Assembly (NCBI RefSeq): GCF_003097235.1
Contig: NZ_QEQQ01000012.1
Coordinates: 109,462 to 173,461 of the forward strand
Length of the DNA: 64,000 nucleotides
Source: Pseudomonas sp. CC120222-01a
GTDB taxonomy: Bacteria > Pseudomonadota > Gammaproteobacteria > Pseudomonadales > Pseudomonadaceae
Direction of reading: 5' to 3'
Every line of letters begins with the position of its first letter. Position 1 is the stretch's first letter. The translations under genes and the position numbers were made by a program. This document shows positions 1 to 8,050 of the stretch, piece by piece. The notes beneath the pieces were generated by a model. That model was given only the letters and a program-made list of their open reading frames with translations. It had not been told where the DNA came from and ran no database searches.

Positions 1-567
1 ACCCAGCGCCTGCGACCAGACCTGCACACGCTGGCGCTGGGCGGCGTTGAGCTCGCCGAACCAGTTGGTCAGGCGCTTTTCCATGCGCTCGGTGCGGCGT
101 GCAATCTGTTTGGCCACGGGGGTGTCGACGTATTCCTTTTGCCGCTCGCTGATATCGTCGCGGAAGGCATCACGCATTTCCGTGACTTGTTTATCGCTCA
201 TGCCGCGCAGTAGCTCGGTGGCCGAGGGCGTAATTTCTTCGGCCACCCGGCCGATCGCCTGGCGCGCCTCGACGGTGCGTTGCTGCAAGGCCTGGTCGGT
301 CACCTGGTCCTCGGCGACCATGTCGCGCACCCGGTCGAGCCAGTCGAGGTAGCCTGGCAGCTGGGTCTTGCAGTGCCAGGCCAGGTGCTGTTTGAGCCGT
401 TCGTCGAGCAATGTCTTCTGCTCACGGTTCATCGCCAGGTAGTCACCCAGCGACCAGGGCACCAGGCGGTCGAGGTTGCGATAGGCCAGGTCGATACGGC
501 TGCAGGCCGCCAAGGCAACGGCGCAGGCGATGGTGATGAGCAGGGCTTTGGACAGGCGTACAGGCAT
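1..567 (-). CDS. DUF6279 family lipoprotein (3' end cut by window edge)
   Basis: Reading leftward from the ATG at 567, 189 codons stay open to the window edge, so the C-terminus is missing. The first 22 residues form a lipoprotein signal with lipobox LAAC and the lipidated cysteine at about residue 22. The mature part is charged and helical, with the SRIDLAYRNLDRLVPWSL-type start that I associate with the DUF6279 lipoproteins of Pseudomonas. The function of that family is not known to me. The gene is divergent from the CvfB-like gene, with about 130 bp between them. The family call is from memory of the N-terminal pattern. Confidence 0.75.
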   Translation of the reverse strand, partial: MPVRLSKALLITIACAVALAACSRIDLAYRNLDRLVPWSLGDYLAMNREQKTLLDERLKQHLAWHCKTQLPGYLDWLDRVRDMVAEDQVTDQALQQRTVEARQAIGRVAEEITPSATELLRGMSDKQVTEMRDAFRDDISERQKEYVDTPVAKQIARRTERMEKRLTNWFGELNAAQRQRVQVWSQALG

Positions 568-697
568 GTGCAGGTCCTGGCTGTGGCCGGCTGATCGGTA
601 GACGCAAGGGGGACGGCGCGGTTCCGCCGCATCAGCGATCAGGCAGCGCAGTGGCTTCAGGTGTAGAATAGCCGCCTTGTCTTGAGGAACATCGGAA

Positions 698-1534
698 ATG
701 GCTCTGCTTGGGCGTTACAACAGTTTGCAAATCGTGAAACACGTGGAATTCGGCCTGTACCTGGATGGCGGCTCCGACGGTGAGATCCTGCTGCCAGGGC
801 GTTACATCCCGAAGAACGCCGAAACCGAGATCGACGACTGGCTGAACGTGTTCCTCTATCTGGATAGCGATGACAAGCTCATTGCCACCACCGAGAAGCC
901 CAAGGTGCAGGTTGGTGAGTTCGCCAGCCTCAAGGTCAAGGACATCAACGGTGCCGGTATCTTCCTGGACTGGGGGCTGCCCAAGGACTTGCTGATGCCG
1001 TATTCCGAAGAAGCCCGGCAACTGAAAATCGGCGATTATTGCGTCGTGCATGTCTACCTGGACAAGCGCACCCGCCGCATCACCGCCACTTCACGCCTGG
1101 ACCGCTACCTGGACGTTACCCCGGCTCAATACCAGGTTGGCCAGCCGGTCGAATTGCTGGTGGCTGGCGAGACGCCGATGGGCTTCAAGGCCATCATCAA
1201 CAACCGCCACTGGGGCCTGATCCACAAGAACGAGGTGTTCAAGTTCCTGCGTTCGGGCATGCACGTGGAAGGTTTCATCAAGGAAGTGCGCCATGACGGC
1301 AAGATCGCCCTGAGCCTGCAGCCGGTCGGCAAGGCGCTGGGCGATGACCTGCAGGAGCGCATCATGGCGCGCCTGGAGGCCGAAGGCGGGACGCTGGCGG
1401 TGAGCGACAAGAGCGCCCCGGAAGTGATCAGCCAGATGTTCAACGTCAGCAAGGGCAACTTCAAGAAGGCCATTGGCGGGTTGTTCAAGCAGGGCCGCAT
1501 CGTCATCCATGACGATCGCATCGAAAAGGCCTGA
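698..1534 (+). CDS. CvfB-like S1 RNA-binding protein
   Basis: A 278-residue protein matching the usual length of the CvfB/YitL family. It has S1-like OB folds at about residues 1-60, 65-130 and 140-210, where GKIALSLQP closes the last one. A short winged-helix-like C-terminus follows (VSKGNFKKAIGGLFKQGRI). The family binds RNA and affects virulence-factor expression in Gram-positive bacteria; its role in Pseudomonas is unclear. The ATG at 698 follows a GAGGAA Shine-Dalgarno, and a TAGAAT -10-like box sits at 664-669. Its stop codon directly abuts the stop codon of the converging gene. Confidence 0.85.
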   Translation: MALLGRYNSLQIVKHVEFGLYLDGGSDGEILLPGRYIPKNAETEIDDWLNVFLYLDSDDKLIATTEKPKVQVGEFASLKVKDINGAGIFLDWGLPKDLLMPYSEEARQLKIGDYCVVHVYLDKRTRRITATSRLDRYLDVTPAQYQVGQPVELLVAGETPMGFKAIINNRHWGLIHKNEVFKFLRSGMHVEGFIKEVRHDGKIALSLQPVGKALGDDLQERIMARLEAEGGTLAVSDKSAPEVISQMFNVSKGNFKKAIGGLFKQGRIVIHDDRIEKA

Positions 1535-1915
1535 TCAGGCCTGCACGAAGGTCCGGAAGTCCAGCTGCTCGCCACCCGGGCGGGTGTCGCGCAGCAGCGA
1601 GTCGCGGTCGGCGCTCAGGGCCAGGCTGATGGTCGAGCGGCGCTTGCCGGGGTTGCGCACTTCCATCTGCTCCTGGTGAGCACGGAGGAAGTTGACCGGC
1701 ACCTTCAGGTGTTGCAGCTCGTCGCTTTCCGGGGTGTGCAGTAGCAGGTTGACCCAGTCGGGCTGGCCCTTGCGCAGCAGTGCCACCGGCACCTCGAACC
1801 ACCACAGGTTGCGCTTGCGGTCGAGGATGGCGAACAGGGTGTTGGCGCTGGTCAGCACCGGGTTGGCCAGGGCCTGGTTGCGGCGGGCGATGGCGGCGGG
1901 TTTGTCGAGTTTCAT
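1535..1915 (-). CDS. conserved hypothetical protein, 126 aa
   Basis: The reading frame is open further upstream, but that extension runs through a REP element, giving the giveaway peptide MGAGKPAKRP. I therefore start at the ATG at 1915 (MKLDKPAAIARR). No signal peptide or membrane segment is visible. The protein has a basic N-terminus and a compact soluble composition with tryptophans in the middle (LWWFEVP, QPDWVNLLLH). I do not recognise a domain. It converges tail-to-tail with the CvfB-like gene with no spacer. Confidence 0.7.
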   Translation of the reverse strand: MKLDKPAAIARRNQALANPVLTSANTLFAILDRKRNLWWFEVPVALLRKGQPDWVNLLLHTPESDELQHLKVPVNFLRAHQEQMEVRNPGKRRSTISLALSADRDSLLRDTRPGGEQLDFRTFVQA

Positions 1916-1988
1916 GCAGGTTCCTGCGGGTTGACGCTTGATTAGGGCTGCATTGTGAGGGGTGGCACCCGGCCTAGCAAGGCTTGAG

Positions 1989-2082
1989 GGCCTCTTCGCG
2001 GGCTTGCCCGCTCCCACAGGTACAGCGCATGCCTCGGGCTGTGCGCAATCCCTGTGGGAGCGGGCAAGCCCGCGAAGAGGCC
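1989..2082. repeat. paired REP elements (inverted pair)
   Basis: Two copies of the P. putida-type REP unit face each other: GGCCTCTTCGCGGGC...CCCGCTCCCACAG, then its reverse complement after about 30 bp. Together they can fold into one long hairpin. The pair lies upstream of the 126-aa gene and just past the 3' end of the beta-helix gene. Confidence 0.9.
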
Positions 2083-2089
2083 AGTTGCC

Positions 2090-3559
2090 TTAACGGCTAA
2101 TCGGCCTGCTCAACTCGGAAGTAGCGCCATCCGCAGTGGTCACCGTCGCCGTAAAGCTCTTCAGCCCGCCGATATTCCCCAGCACCTGGGCAAACCGCGC
2201 CTGCCCCTGCTCATCACTGTTCACCAGCACATCTCCCAGATATTGCTCTGCCTCGGTCCCCTCTGCCTGGGCATTGCCAAACACCTCGATGCGCAACAGG
2301 CTCGACACCGGCCCCTGCACCTCGCCTCGCAGCACATTGCCGTCCAGCGCGATCAGCCGTGGCGGTTGCTGGTTGTGGTTGGGCAGCGGCTGGCACGGCT
2401 TGGGCTCGCCCTTGGCATCGCAGATGATCGCCTGATCCTTCTTCGGCAAATCTGCGCCGACGCCACGCGAGCCTACATACAAGGCATGGGCTTGGGCCGG
2501 TACGCCGAACACGATGGCGCCGGTGCGCTGGTTCGGCACGCACGAACCACCGGCCTCGCAGCGGCGGATGTCCTGGCTGTTGCCCCAGATGCGGTTGCCG
2601 CTCAGGCGCGTGGCGGTGACGTCAGGTTCCGGGCGCAGGGCCACGCCGATGCGGTTGCCGTGGATCAGGTTGCCGTCGAGGATGTTGCCTTCGCCGGTGA
2701 CGCTGACGCCGATCGAGTTGCCGCTGAAGGTGTTGGCGCCGAGGTAGTTGCGCTTGCCCCAGTTGATCTGCAGGCCGTCGGAGTAGTTCTCGAAGCGGTT
2801 GCGCACCACGCTGTTGTCGTTGCCCAGCAGGATCTCGATGCCCTGGGACGGCTCGGGGTTGGCCGGGGTCGAGCGGAACAGGTTGTCGGCCACCAGGTTG
2901 AATGCTGCGCCACGGGTCAGTTCCAGGCCATCGCCGTTGTCGATCAGCTGGTTGCGCAGCACCTTGTTGTTGACCGTGGTGGTGGCGGTCGGGTTGCCGG
3001 CACCATCGTCGCCCGTGAGCATGATGCCGGCGCCGCCTTTGTTGGCGACGATGCGGTTGTCTTCGATGACGTTGCCGCTGGCGCGGTTGACCAGGATGCC
3101 GATGCAGAAGTTGCGCACCTCCAGGCCACTCAGGTGCACGCCCTGGGTGTCACGCAGTACCAACCCGGGGTTGGTGGTGGTGCGTACGTTGGTGCCGAAC
3201 TGGCCGGGCAGGGCGCCGGGGCAGGTGCGCACGCCCTGATCCTTGATGTAACCCGAGCCGTCGATAGCGATGTATTGACCGTCACGGGCCCAGGGCAGGC
3301 CGCTGATCTGCACCGGGCCCTTGATTTCCGGCAAGGCGCGGGCCGGGCGAATCACATAGGGCGGCTTGCCTACGGCAGCGATCTCGATGCGGTAGTGGCC
3401 GGGGTTCTGGTTGCTGGTTTCGATGGCCCAGCGCAGGGTGCCGGGTTGGCCATCGTCGGCATAGCGCTCGACCTTCAGGGTTTCGCTGGCCGGTACGGCG
3501 GCCAGGGCAGGCAAGGGCAACAACGGCAAGAAAGCCGCAAGCAGGGGCATCAGACGCAT
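2090..3559 (-). CDS. secreted right-handed parallel beta-helix protein
   Basis: A 489-residue protein with a clear Sec signal peptide (hydrophobic residues 5-19, cleavage near PALAAVPA). The centre holds many short repeats of the form N-x-I-x-x-N-x-I/V (GNVIEDNRIVANKGG, SVVRNRFENYSDG, NILDGNLIHGNRIG). These are the hallmark of pectate-lyase-like parallel beta-helices (NosD/PbH1 repeats) at about residues 130-330. I cannot identify a polysaccharide lyase active site, so the substrate is unknown. It is expected to be periplasmic or exported. It is a stand-alone gene flanked by a REP pair at its 3' end. Confidence 0.8.
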   Translation of the reverse strand: MRLMPLLAAFLPLLPLPALAAVPASETLKVERYADDGQPGTLRWAIETSNQNPGHYRIEIAAVGKPPYVIRPARALPEIKGPVQISGLPWARDGQYIAIDGSGYIKDQGVRTCPGALPGQFGTNVRTTTNPGLVLRDTQGVHLSGLEVRNFCIGILVNRASGNVIEDNRIVANKGGAGIMLTGDDGAGNPTATTTVNNKVLRNQLIDNGDGLELTRGAAFNLVADNLFRSTPANPEPSQGIEILLGNDNSVVRNRFENYSDGLQINWGKRNYLGANTFSGNSIGVSVTGEGNILDGNLIHGNRIGVALRPEPDVTATRLSGNRIWGNSQDIRRCEAGGSCVPNQRTGAIVFGVPAQAHALYVGSRGVGADLPKKDQAIICDAKGEPKPCQPLPNHNQQPPRLIALDGNVLRGEVQGPVSSLLRIEVFGNAQAEGTEAEQYLGDVLVNSDEQGQARFAQVLGNIGGLKSFTATVTTADGATSELSRPISR

Positions 3560-3781
3560 GGGGCAAATATCCGGAAACTGTTGTTTTTATACGCAGGTTG
3601 GCAGCGATTCTAGGGCAGCCGTCGGGCCTTGAGCAGTGAGGTTGGCCTATTCGGTGCGGTATTCGCCCGCTGATTCGCCGTTCGGCTTGGGCCAGGCAAA
3701 TTGATTGAAACTCTTTCGCAAGGTCCCCGGTCCACCGACTGTCGACACGGTCCACGTGTCTCCATTTGCAGGAGATTTGCC

Positions 3782-3961
3782 ATGAGCGGCACCAAAGACA
3801 AAGCGAAAGGCCTGGCCAACGAAGCGATTGGTAACATCAAGCAGGGCGTCGGCAAGGTGACCGATAACGACAAGCTGCGGGCAGAAGGCAAGGCCCAGGA
3901 ACTGAAGGGCGAGGCGCAGCAGATCAAGGGCAACGTGAAGGATGCTGTGAAGAAGCCTTGA
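3782..3961 (+). CDS. CsbD family stress-response protein
   Basis: A 59-residue hydrophilic protein starting MSGTKDKAKGLANEAIGN, with the typical repeating lysine, glycine and alanine pattern and the motifs GKVTDNDKLRAEGKAQELKGE and IKGNVKDAVKK. The length and pattern fit the CsbD family (sigma-B-controlled in Bacillus, general-stress-linked in proteobacteria). Its biochemical function is unknown. A strong GGAG ribosome-binding site lies 8 bases before the ATG. A perfect 6-bp hairpin (GACACG/CGTGTC, 3744-3760) lies in the 5' leader, and an inverted repeat follows the stop. Confidence 0.9.
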   Translation: MSGTKDKAKGLANEAIGNIKQGVGKVTDNDKLRAEGKAQELKGEAQQIKGNVKDAVKKP

Positions 3962-3972
3962 TCTGAGGTGGC

Positions 3973-4019
3973 CTGTTCCGGCCCTTTCGCGCCGAACCGC
4001 CGCGAAGAGGCCGGAACAG
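3973..4019. terminator. inverted repeat after csbD-like gene
   Basis: A perfect 11-bp stem, CTGTTCCGGCC at 3973-3983 with GGCCGGAACAG at 4009-4019. The loop also contains REP-like half palindromes (CGCGCC, CCGCGAAGAGG). There is no T-run, so it may be a degenerate REP or a Rho-independent-like stop without a U-tract. Confidence 0.5.
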
Positions 4020-4122
4020 CTTCAGGCATTTTCTTCTGGCATGTCCGGGAGCAGTACATCATCGGCGTGGTCTATTAGACTTACCCGTTGTACTCAAGAA
4101 TCAAGCGGCGAAAGGAGACGCT

Positions 4123-5076
4123 ATGATTTTCCCCGACCTGCGCGGCCTGCCCCTGCACCGCGTGCTGGTACGCACCGTCAAGGAATTCCTCGACGACGAG
4201 ATGTCGACCTATGCGTCCGCGCTGGCCTACCAGATGCTGTTTTCGCTATTCCCGTTCCTGCTGTTCCTGATCGCCCTGATTGGCTTCCTGCACCTGCCGG
4301 ACTTCTTTTCCTGGTTGCGCCTGCAATCGGAACTGGTGCTGCCGCCTCAGGCCCTGGAGCAGGTGAACCCGGTCATTGACCAGTTGCAGCAGTCCAAGGG
4401 CGGGCTGCTGTCGGTGGGTATCGTCATCGCCCTGTGGACCGCTTCGGCCGGCGTGCGCCTGATGATGAGCGCCATGAATGCCGCTTACGACGTGCCCGAG
4501 GGACGCCCGGTGTGGAAGCGCATTCCACTGTCGATCATCTACACCATCGGCATCGCCGGCATGCTGCTCTCGTCAGCTGCGTTGATGGTGCTGGGGCCGC
4601 AGGTGATGGAGTGGATCGCTTCGCAAGTCGGCCTGCAGGAAGTGATCGTCACCATCTGGACCGTGCTGCGCTGGCCGGCGATCATCATCCTGATGATGGT
4701 CGCGGTGGCCTTGATCTATTACGTGATGCCGGATGTGAAGCAGAAGTTTCGCTTCATCACCCCCGGCTCGGTGCTGGCGGTAGTAGTATGGATCATCGCC
4801 TCCCTGGGCTTTGCCTACTACGTCAAGACCTTTGCCGACTACAACGCCATGTATGGCAGCATCGGTGCGATCATCGTGCTGTTGCTGTACTTCTACATCT
4901 CTGCCGCCGTGCTGTTGCTGGGGGCGGAAATGAATGCGGTGATCGAGCACATGTCGAGCCAGGGCAAGAACCCGGGCGAGAAGGATTTCGAGGGCGTCAA
5001 ACCTCAGGAAACCATCACCGTGCTCGGCCATGAACACCCGGTCGAGCCTGAACCGACCGAGCCGAACCCGCGATGA
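4123..5076 (+). CDS. YihY/BrkB family inner membrane protein
   Basis: A 317-residue protein with about six hydrophobic helices between residues 30 and 275, including ALAYQMLFSLFPFLLFLIALIG and IGAIIVLLLYFYISAAVLLLGAEMNA. These are typical of the YihY/BrkB (UPF0761) family, once misannotated as ribonuclease BN. The physiological role is not settled. The start is supported by GAAAGGAG upstream. Its last four bases (ATGA, 5073-5076) overlap the start of the peptide deformylase gene, so the two are translationally coupled. Confidence 0.88.
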   Translation: MIFPDLRGLPLHRVLVRTVKEFLDDEMSTYASALAYQMLFSLFPFLLFLIALIGFLHLPDFFSWLRLQSELVLPPQALEQVNPVIDQLQQSKGGLLSVGIVIALWTASAGVRLMMSAMNAAYDVPEGRPVWKRIPLSIIYTIGIAGMLLSSAALMVLGPQVMEWIASQVGLQEVIVTIWTVLRWPAIIILMMVAVALIYYVMPDVKQKFRFITPGSVLAVVVWIIASLGFAYYVKTFADYNAMYGSIGAIIVLLLYFYISAAVLLLGAEMNAVIEHMSSQGKNPGEKDFEGVKPQETITVLGHEHPVEPEPTEPNPR

Positions 5077-5609
5077 TCCGTGACATTCTCAAGATGGGCG
5101 ACGAGCGCTTGCTACGCATTGCCCCACCCGTGCCTGAACATCTGATCGGCAGCGCCGAGCTGCAGCAGCTGATCGATGACATGTTCGAAACCATGCGCCA
5201 TGTCGGCGGCGTGGGCCTGGCGGCACCGCAGATCGGTATCGACCTGCAACTGGTGATCTTCGGCTTCGAGCGCAGCGAACGTTACCCGGATGCCGAACCG
5301 GTGCCGCAGACCATTCTGCTCAACCCGGTGATCACCCCGCTGACCACGGAGATCGAGGACGGTTGGGAAGGCTGCCTGTCGGTGCCAGGCCTGCGTGGTG
5401 TGGTGCCACGCTACAAGCACATCAGCTACGAAGGTATCGATCCGCAGGGTAATCCGATCAGCCGGTTTGCCGATGGTTTTCATGCGCGGGTGGTGCAGCA
5501 CGAATGCGACCACCTGATCGGCCGCCTCTACCCCTCGCGTATCCAGGACTTTGCCAAGTTCGGCTACACCGATGTGCTGTTCCCCGGGCTGGATGACAGC
5601 GACGATTGA
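5073..5609 (+). CDS. def: peptide deformylase (second-copy type)
   Basis: Removes the N-formyl group from nascent proteins. The three metalloenzyme motifs are intact: GVGLAAPQIG at residues 46-55, EGCLSVPG at 99-106 with the metal-binding Cys101, and HECDH at 143-147 with two histidine ligands and the catalytic Glu. The length of 178 residues is normal. The context (coupled to a YihY gene, not next to fmt) suggests this is the extra deformylase many pseudomonads carry rather than the fmt-linked one; that is inference. Its 3' end overlaps the converging acetyltransferase by 46 bp. Confidence 0.93.
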   Translation: MIRDILKMGDERLLRIAPPVPEHLIGSAELQQLIDDMFETMRHVGGVGLAAPQIGIDLQLVIFGFERSERYPDAEPVPQTILLNPVITPLTTEIEDGWEGCLSVPGLRGVVPRYKHISYEGIDPQGNPISRFADGFHARVVQHECDHLIGRLYPSRIQDFAKFGYTDVLFPGLDDSDD

Positions 5610-6013
5610 GCCCGCACCATGGCCAGCAGGCTTTTGCTGCGCTGGTAGCGTTGCAGGCGCGAGGCCAGGGCTTCGGGCAGTTGCTCGGTGATGCTGAAGC
5701 CAAGGCGCTGGTAATAGGTTGTGAGGTCGGGGTGGCAGAACAGCCAGGTCGGGCCACTGTGCCCGGCCAGTGCCGCCTCGACCAACTGCGCGGCCACGCC
5801 ACGCTTGCGCTGCTGCGGGGCGACGAACAGCCCGGTGAGCCAGTGGCCGTCGGCGACGGCACTGAGGCAAAGGCCGGCAACGATCCCGTCGCTGCGCGCC
5901 ACCCATGATTCACCATCATTGGCTGCGCGCATGCGCGAACCCTGCTGTTTGTAGAAGTGTTCGAGCAATCGACGCTCGGGGCCGATGAGCAGGGTGCAAT
6001 GCAGGGCAGTCAT
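5564..6013 (-). CDS. GNAT family N-acetyltransferase
   Basis: A 149-residue protein with the GNAT core. A beta-strand block GIVAGLCLSAVADGHWLTGLFVAPQQ leads into the acetyl-CoA pyrophosphate loop QQRKRGVAAQLVEAA at about residues 68-82 (Q/R-x-x-G-x-G/A pattern). A YYQRLGFSITE motif sits near residue 110, where GNATs often place a tyrosine acid. The substrate cannot be deduced. It converges on def with a 46-bp overlap of the coding 3' ends. Confidence 0.8.
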   Translation of the reverse strand: MTALHCTLLIGPERRLLEHFYKQQGSRMRAANDGESWVARSDGIVAGLCLSAVADGHWLTGLFVAPQQRKRGVAAQLVEAALAGHSGPTWLFCHPDLTTYYQRLGFSITEQLPEALASRLQRYQRSKSLLAMVRAQSSLSSSPGNSTSV

Positions 6014-6289
6014 GGGATGTACCTGGAGCGGATGGCTCTAGCCCGGTGATTCCAGGCTATCGAGCCGTTTGGCTTTGTCGCAGATTGTTGCAAATCCTGC
6101 AAGGGTGAATGTCCGAGTTCAGGGTTCAACTATTCCCGGCCAGGAGTAGAATTTTACCTATTCCCACTGGCAGTAGACGAAGCGGGATCGGTACTTCGTG
6201 TCATCTTCGCAGTCGATGACAACTTCTCCGCGCCAATGACGGCATCAGAAGTCACGCGATCAGCTGGATTGTTTTAAAGGCCAAACCCC

Positions 6290-6547
6290 ATGAAACCATT
6301 ACTGATTCTTGCACTGGTCGGTATGTCCTCGTTCGCCCTCGCCGATGAGGCCAAACCGGTCTCCAGCGAGCCTGTGGCCCAGCAGTACGACTATTCCATG
6401 AACCTCGACATCAAACGGGTGATCAACCTGTCGACCATCCCCAATGTCTGCGAAGTGGTACCTGCGACCATGACCTATGAAGACCATCATGGCCAGGTGC
6501 ATACCATTCAGTACCGGGCGATGGGCGAAGGTTGCCAGCAGGGGTGA
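6290..6547 (+). CDS. DUF2790 small periplasmic protein
   Basis: An 85-residue protein with a signal peptide (MKPLLILALVGMSSFALA) and a short mature domain ending in TYEDHHGQVHTIQYRAMGEGC with two conserved-looking cysteines. It matches the DUF2790 family, which is abundant in Pseudomonas and sometimes linked to metal or envelope stress responses. The 276 bp upstream hold no gene; I see only a short repeated word, CTATTCCC, twice within about 30 bp. Confidence 0.8.
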   Translation: MKPLLILALVGMSSFALADEAKPVSSEPVAQQYDYSMNLDIKRVINLSTIPNVCEVVPATMTYEDHHGQVHTIQYRAMGEGCQQG

Positions 6548-6611
6548 TCGCCCTACGTCAGCGGCCTCTTCGCGTTGAGCCGTAGCGAAGAAGCTGCTTG
6601 CGTCCCCTGTT

Positions 6612-7973
6612 TCATCGGCCCGTCAGTACCTTCTGTACCACCTCCAGGCCTTGTTTCAGCTCAGCTCGGCTACCTGCTGCCGACAGGCTGATGCGCACGG
6701 CCTGCACTTCGATCGCGCCAATGGCAAACACACTGGCCGGGACGATCTCCACACCTTGCTCGCGACATTGCCTGACCACCGCCTCGGCGCCCTGTGGCGT
6801 GCCCAGCCACGCGTGGGGCGAAGGTTGCCCGGTATTGTGCAGTCCATCACCCAGCAGTCTGCGTGCCAGGCGCCATCGCTCGGTAATTTCCGATTTCTGC
6901 CAGGCGAGCCGCCGTGCAGCGGTGCCATCTTCGATCCATTGGCAAGCGATATCCAGGCTCAATGGCGACACCGACCAGTGGCTGGCCTGGGCATGCGGGT
7001 CAACCTGTGCCAGCAGCTTCGGGCTGGCCGCAATCCATCCCAAGCGCAGGCCAGCTGCCACTGTCTTGGACAGGCTGTTGATGTAAATCGCCTGCTCGCC
7101 CAGTAGTGGATAGAGCGGCGCTTGGTCACTGAATGCGCCATACACATCATCCTCGATCAGCAACAGCCCCAGGCGTTTGACTACCTCGGCAATTGCCGCG
7201 CGGCGAGTATCCGTCATGCAGGCGCCCGTGGGGTTGTGCAGGGTCGGTGTGGTCACCAGCACGCGGGCACCGCTGGCGCGCGCCACACGGTCCAGGTCAT
7301 CGGGCCGCAGGCCTTGGTCGTCAAGTGCCACACCATGCACCGGCAGGCGCAGTTGCCGACAGGCCGCCTTGATGCCCGGTGCGGTCAGGGCCTCGAGCAT
7401 GACCGGCTCGCCAGCCTGGCAGAACGACTGCAGCACCAGTGTCAGCGCTTGCTGGGCTGCACCACACAGCAACAGCTCGTCCGCTGAAAGGGCCAGGCCG
7501 CGGTTTGCCATCCACTGGGCGCCACGAATCCGCCCAAGCAGCAACTGCTCGGGGCCCAGGTAATGATCGAGCAAGTTGTTGTCGGGGCGTTTCAGCAGGC
7601 TGCGCAAGCTGTCTTGCAAGTCATGGTTGTGCGGGTCGGCTACCGGGACGTTGGTCGACAGGTCGATCAGCGGGCGCTGCCCGTCGTGATGCTTGATGCG
7701 GAACAACGTCGCTTCCTTGCTGCCTGCCAGCACGTAAGTGCCGCGGCCCACTTCGCCAGCCACCAGGTGGCGCGCGGCAGCTTCGCGGTAGGCCTGCTGG
7801 GTGGTACTCGGGTTGAGGCCCAGTTTCCAGGCCAGCCGGCGTTGCGGGGGCAGGCGGTCACCCACCTTGAGGGTGCCGCTTTCGATGGCTTGGGCAATGG
7901 CATCGACCAAGGCGAGATATCGGGGTTGGTCATCGTCGACCAGCTGCGGGATCCACACGAAATTGCTACCCAT
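6612..7973 (-). CDS. MocR-type (GntR-HTH + aminotransferase) regulator
   Basis: A 453-residue fusion. An N-terminal GntR winged helix (about residues 12-75, QAIESGTLKVGDRLPPQRRL) is followed by a fold-type I aminotransferase domain with the PLP-lysine motif NSLSKTVAAGLRLGW. This is the MocR/PdxR/GabR class, in which the PLP domain senses an amine or amino acid. I place the start at the ATG at 7973 (MGSNFVWIPQ). An upstream ATG at 7994 is in frame but lacks a better ribosome site. The gene is divergent from a threonine-dehydratase-like gene, its probable target. The start codon lies inside an operator-like repeat. Confidence 0.85.
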   Translation of the reverse strand: MGSNFVWIPQLVDDDQPRYLALVDAIAQAIESGTLKVGDRLPPQRRLAWKLGLNPSTTQQAYREAAARHLVAGEVGRGTYVLAGSKEATLFRIKHHDGQRPLIDLSTNVPVADPHNHDLQDSLRSLLKRPDNNLLDHYLGPEQLLLGRIRGAQWMANRGLALSADELLLCGAAQQALTLVLQSFCQAGEPVMLEALTAPGIKAACRQLRLPVHGVALDDQGLRPDDLDRVARASGARVLVTTPTLHNPTGACMTDTRRAAIAEVVKRLGLLLIEDDVYGAFSDQAPLYPLLGEQAIYINSLSKTVAAGLRLGWIAASPKLLAQVDPHAQASHWSVSPLSLDIACQWIEDGTAARRLAWQKSEITERWRLARRLLGDGLHNTGQPSPHAWLGTPQGAEAVVRQCREQGVEIVPASVFAIGAIEVQAVRISLSAAGSRAELKQGLEVVQKVLTGR

Positions 7974-7999
7974 GCAATATAAGGTTGTACCCATACAAT
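7967..7999. promoter_or_regulatory. MocR operator candidate: two direct repeats 21 bp apart
   Basis: TACCCATGCAAT at 7967-7978 and TACCCATACAAT at 7988-7999 are identical except for one base and lie exactly two helical turns apart. Each is also part of an imperfect palindrome (ATTGC/GCAAT and TTGTA/TACAA). MocR regulators such as GabR and PdxR are known to bind direct repeats. The first repeat covers the regulator's own start codon. Confidence 0.65.
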
Positions 8000-8050
8000 G
8001 CCCGGCGCTTAGGATCGGATCAACCACCTACCGAAGAAGGGATGATCGCC

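Noticed and set aside
2054..3613. 519-codon frame antisense to the beta-helix gene
   Set aside because: Begins in a REP element (MGAGKPAKRP) and has a shadow composition of Ala, Val, Gln and His. The minus-strand frame has a signal peptide and beta-helix repeats.
6120..6190. CTATTCCC repeated words before the DUF2790 gene as an operator
   Set aside because: Only eight bases match and the flanks differ. I could not relate them to any known copper or metal box, so no site is claimed.
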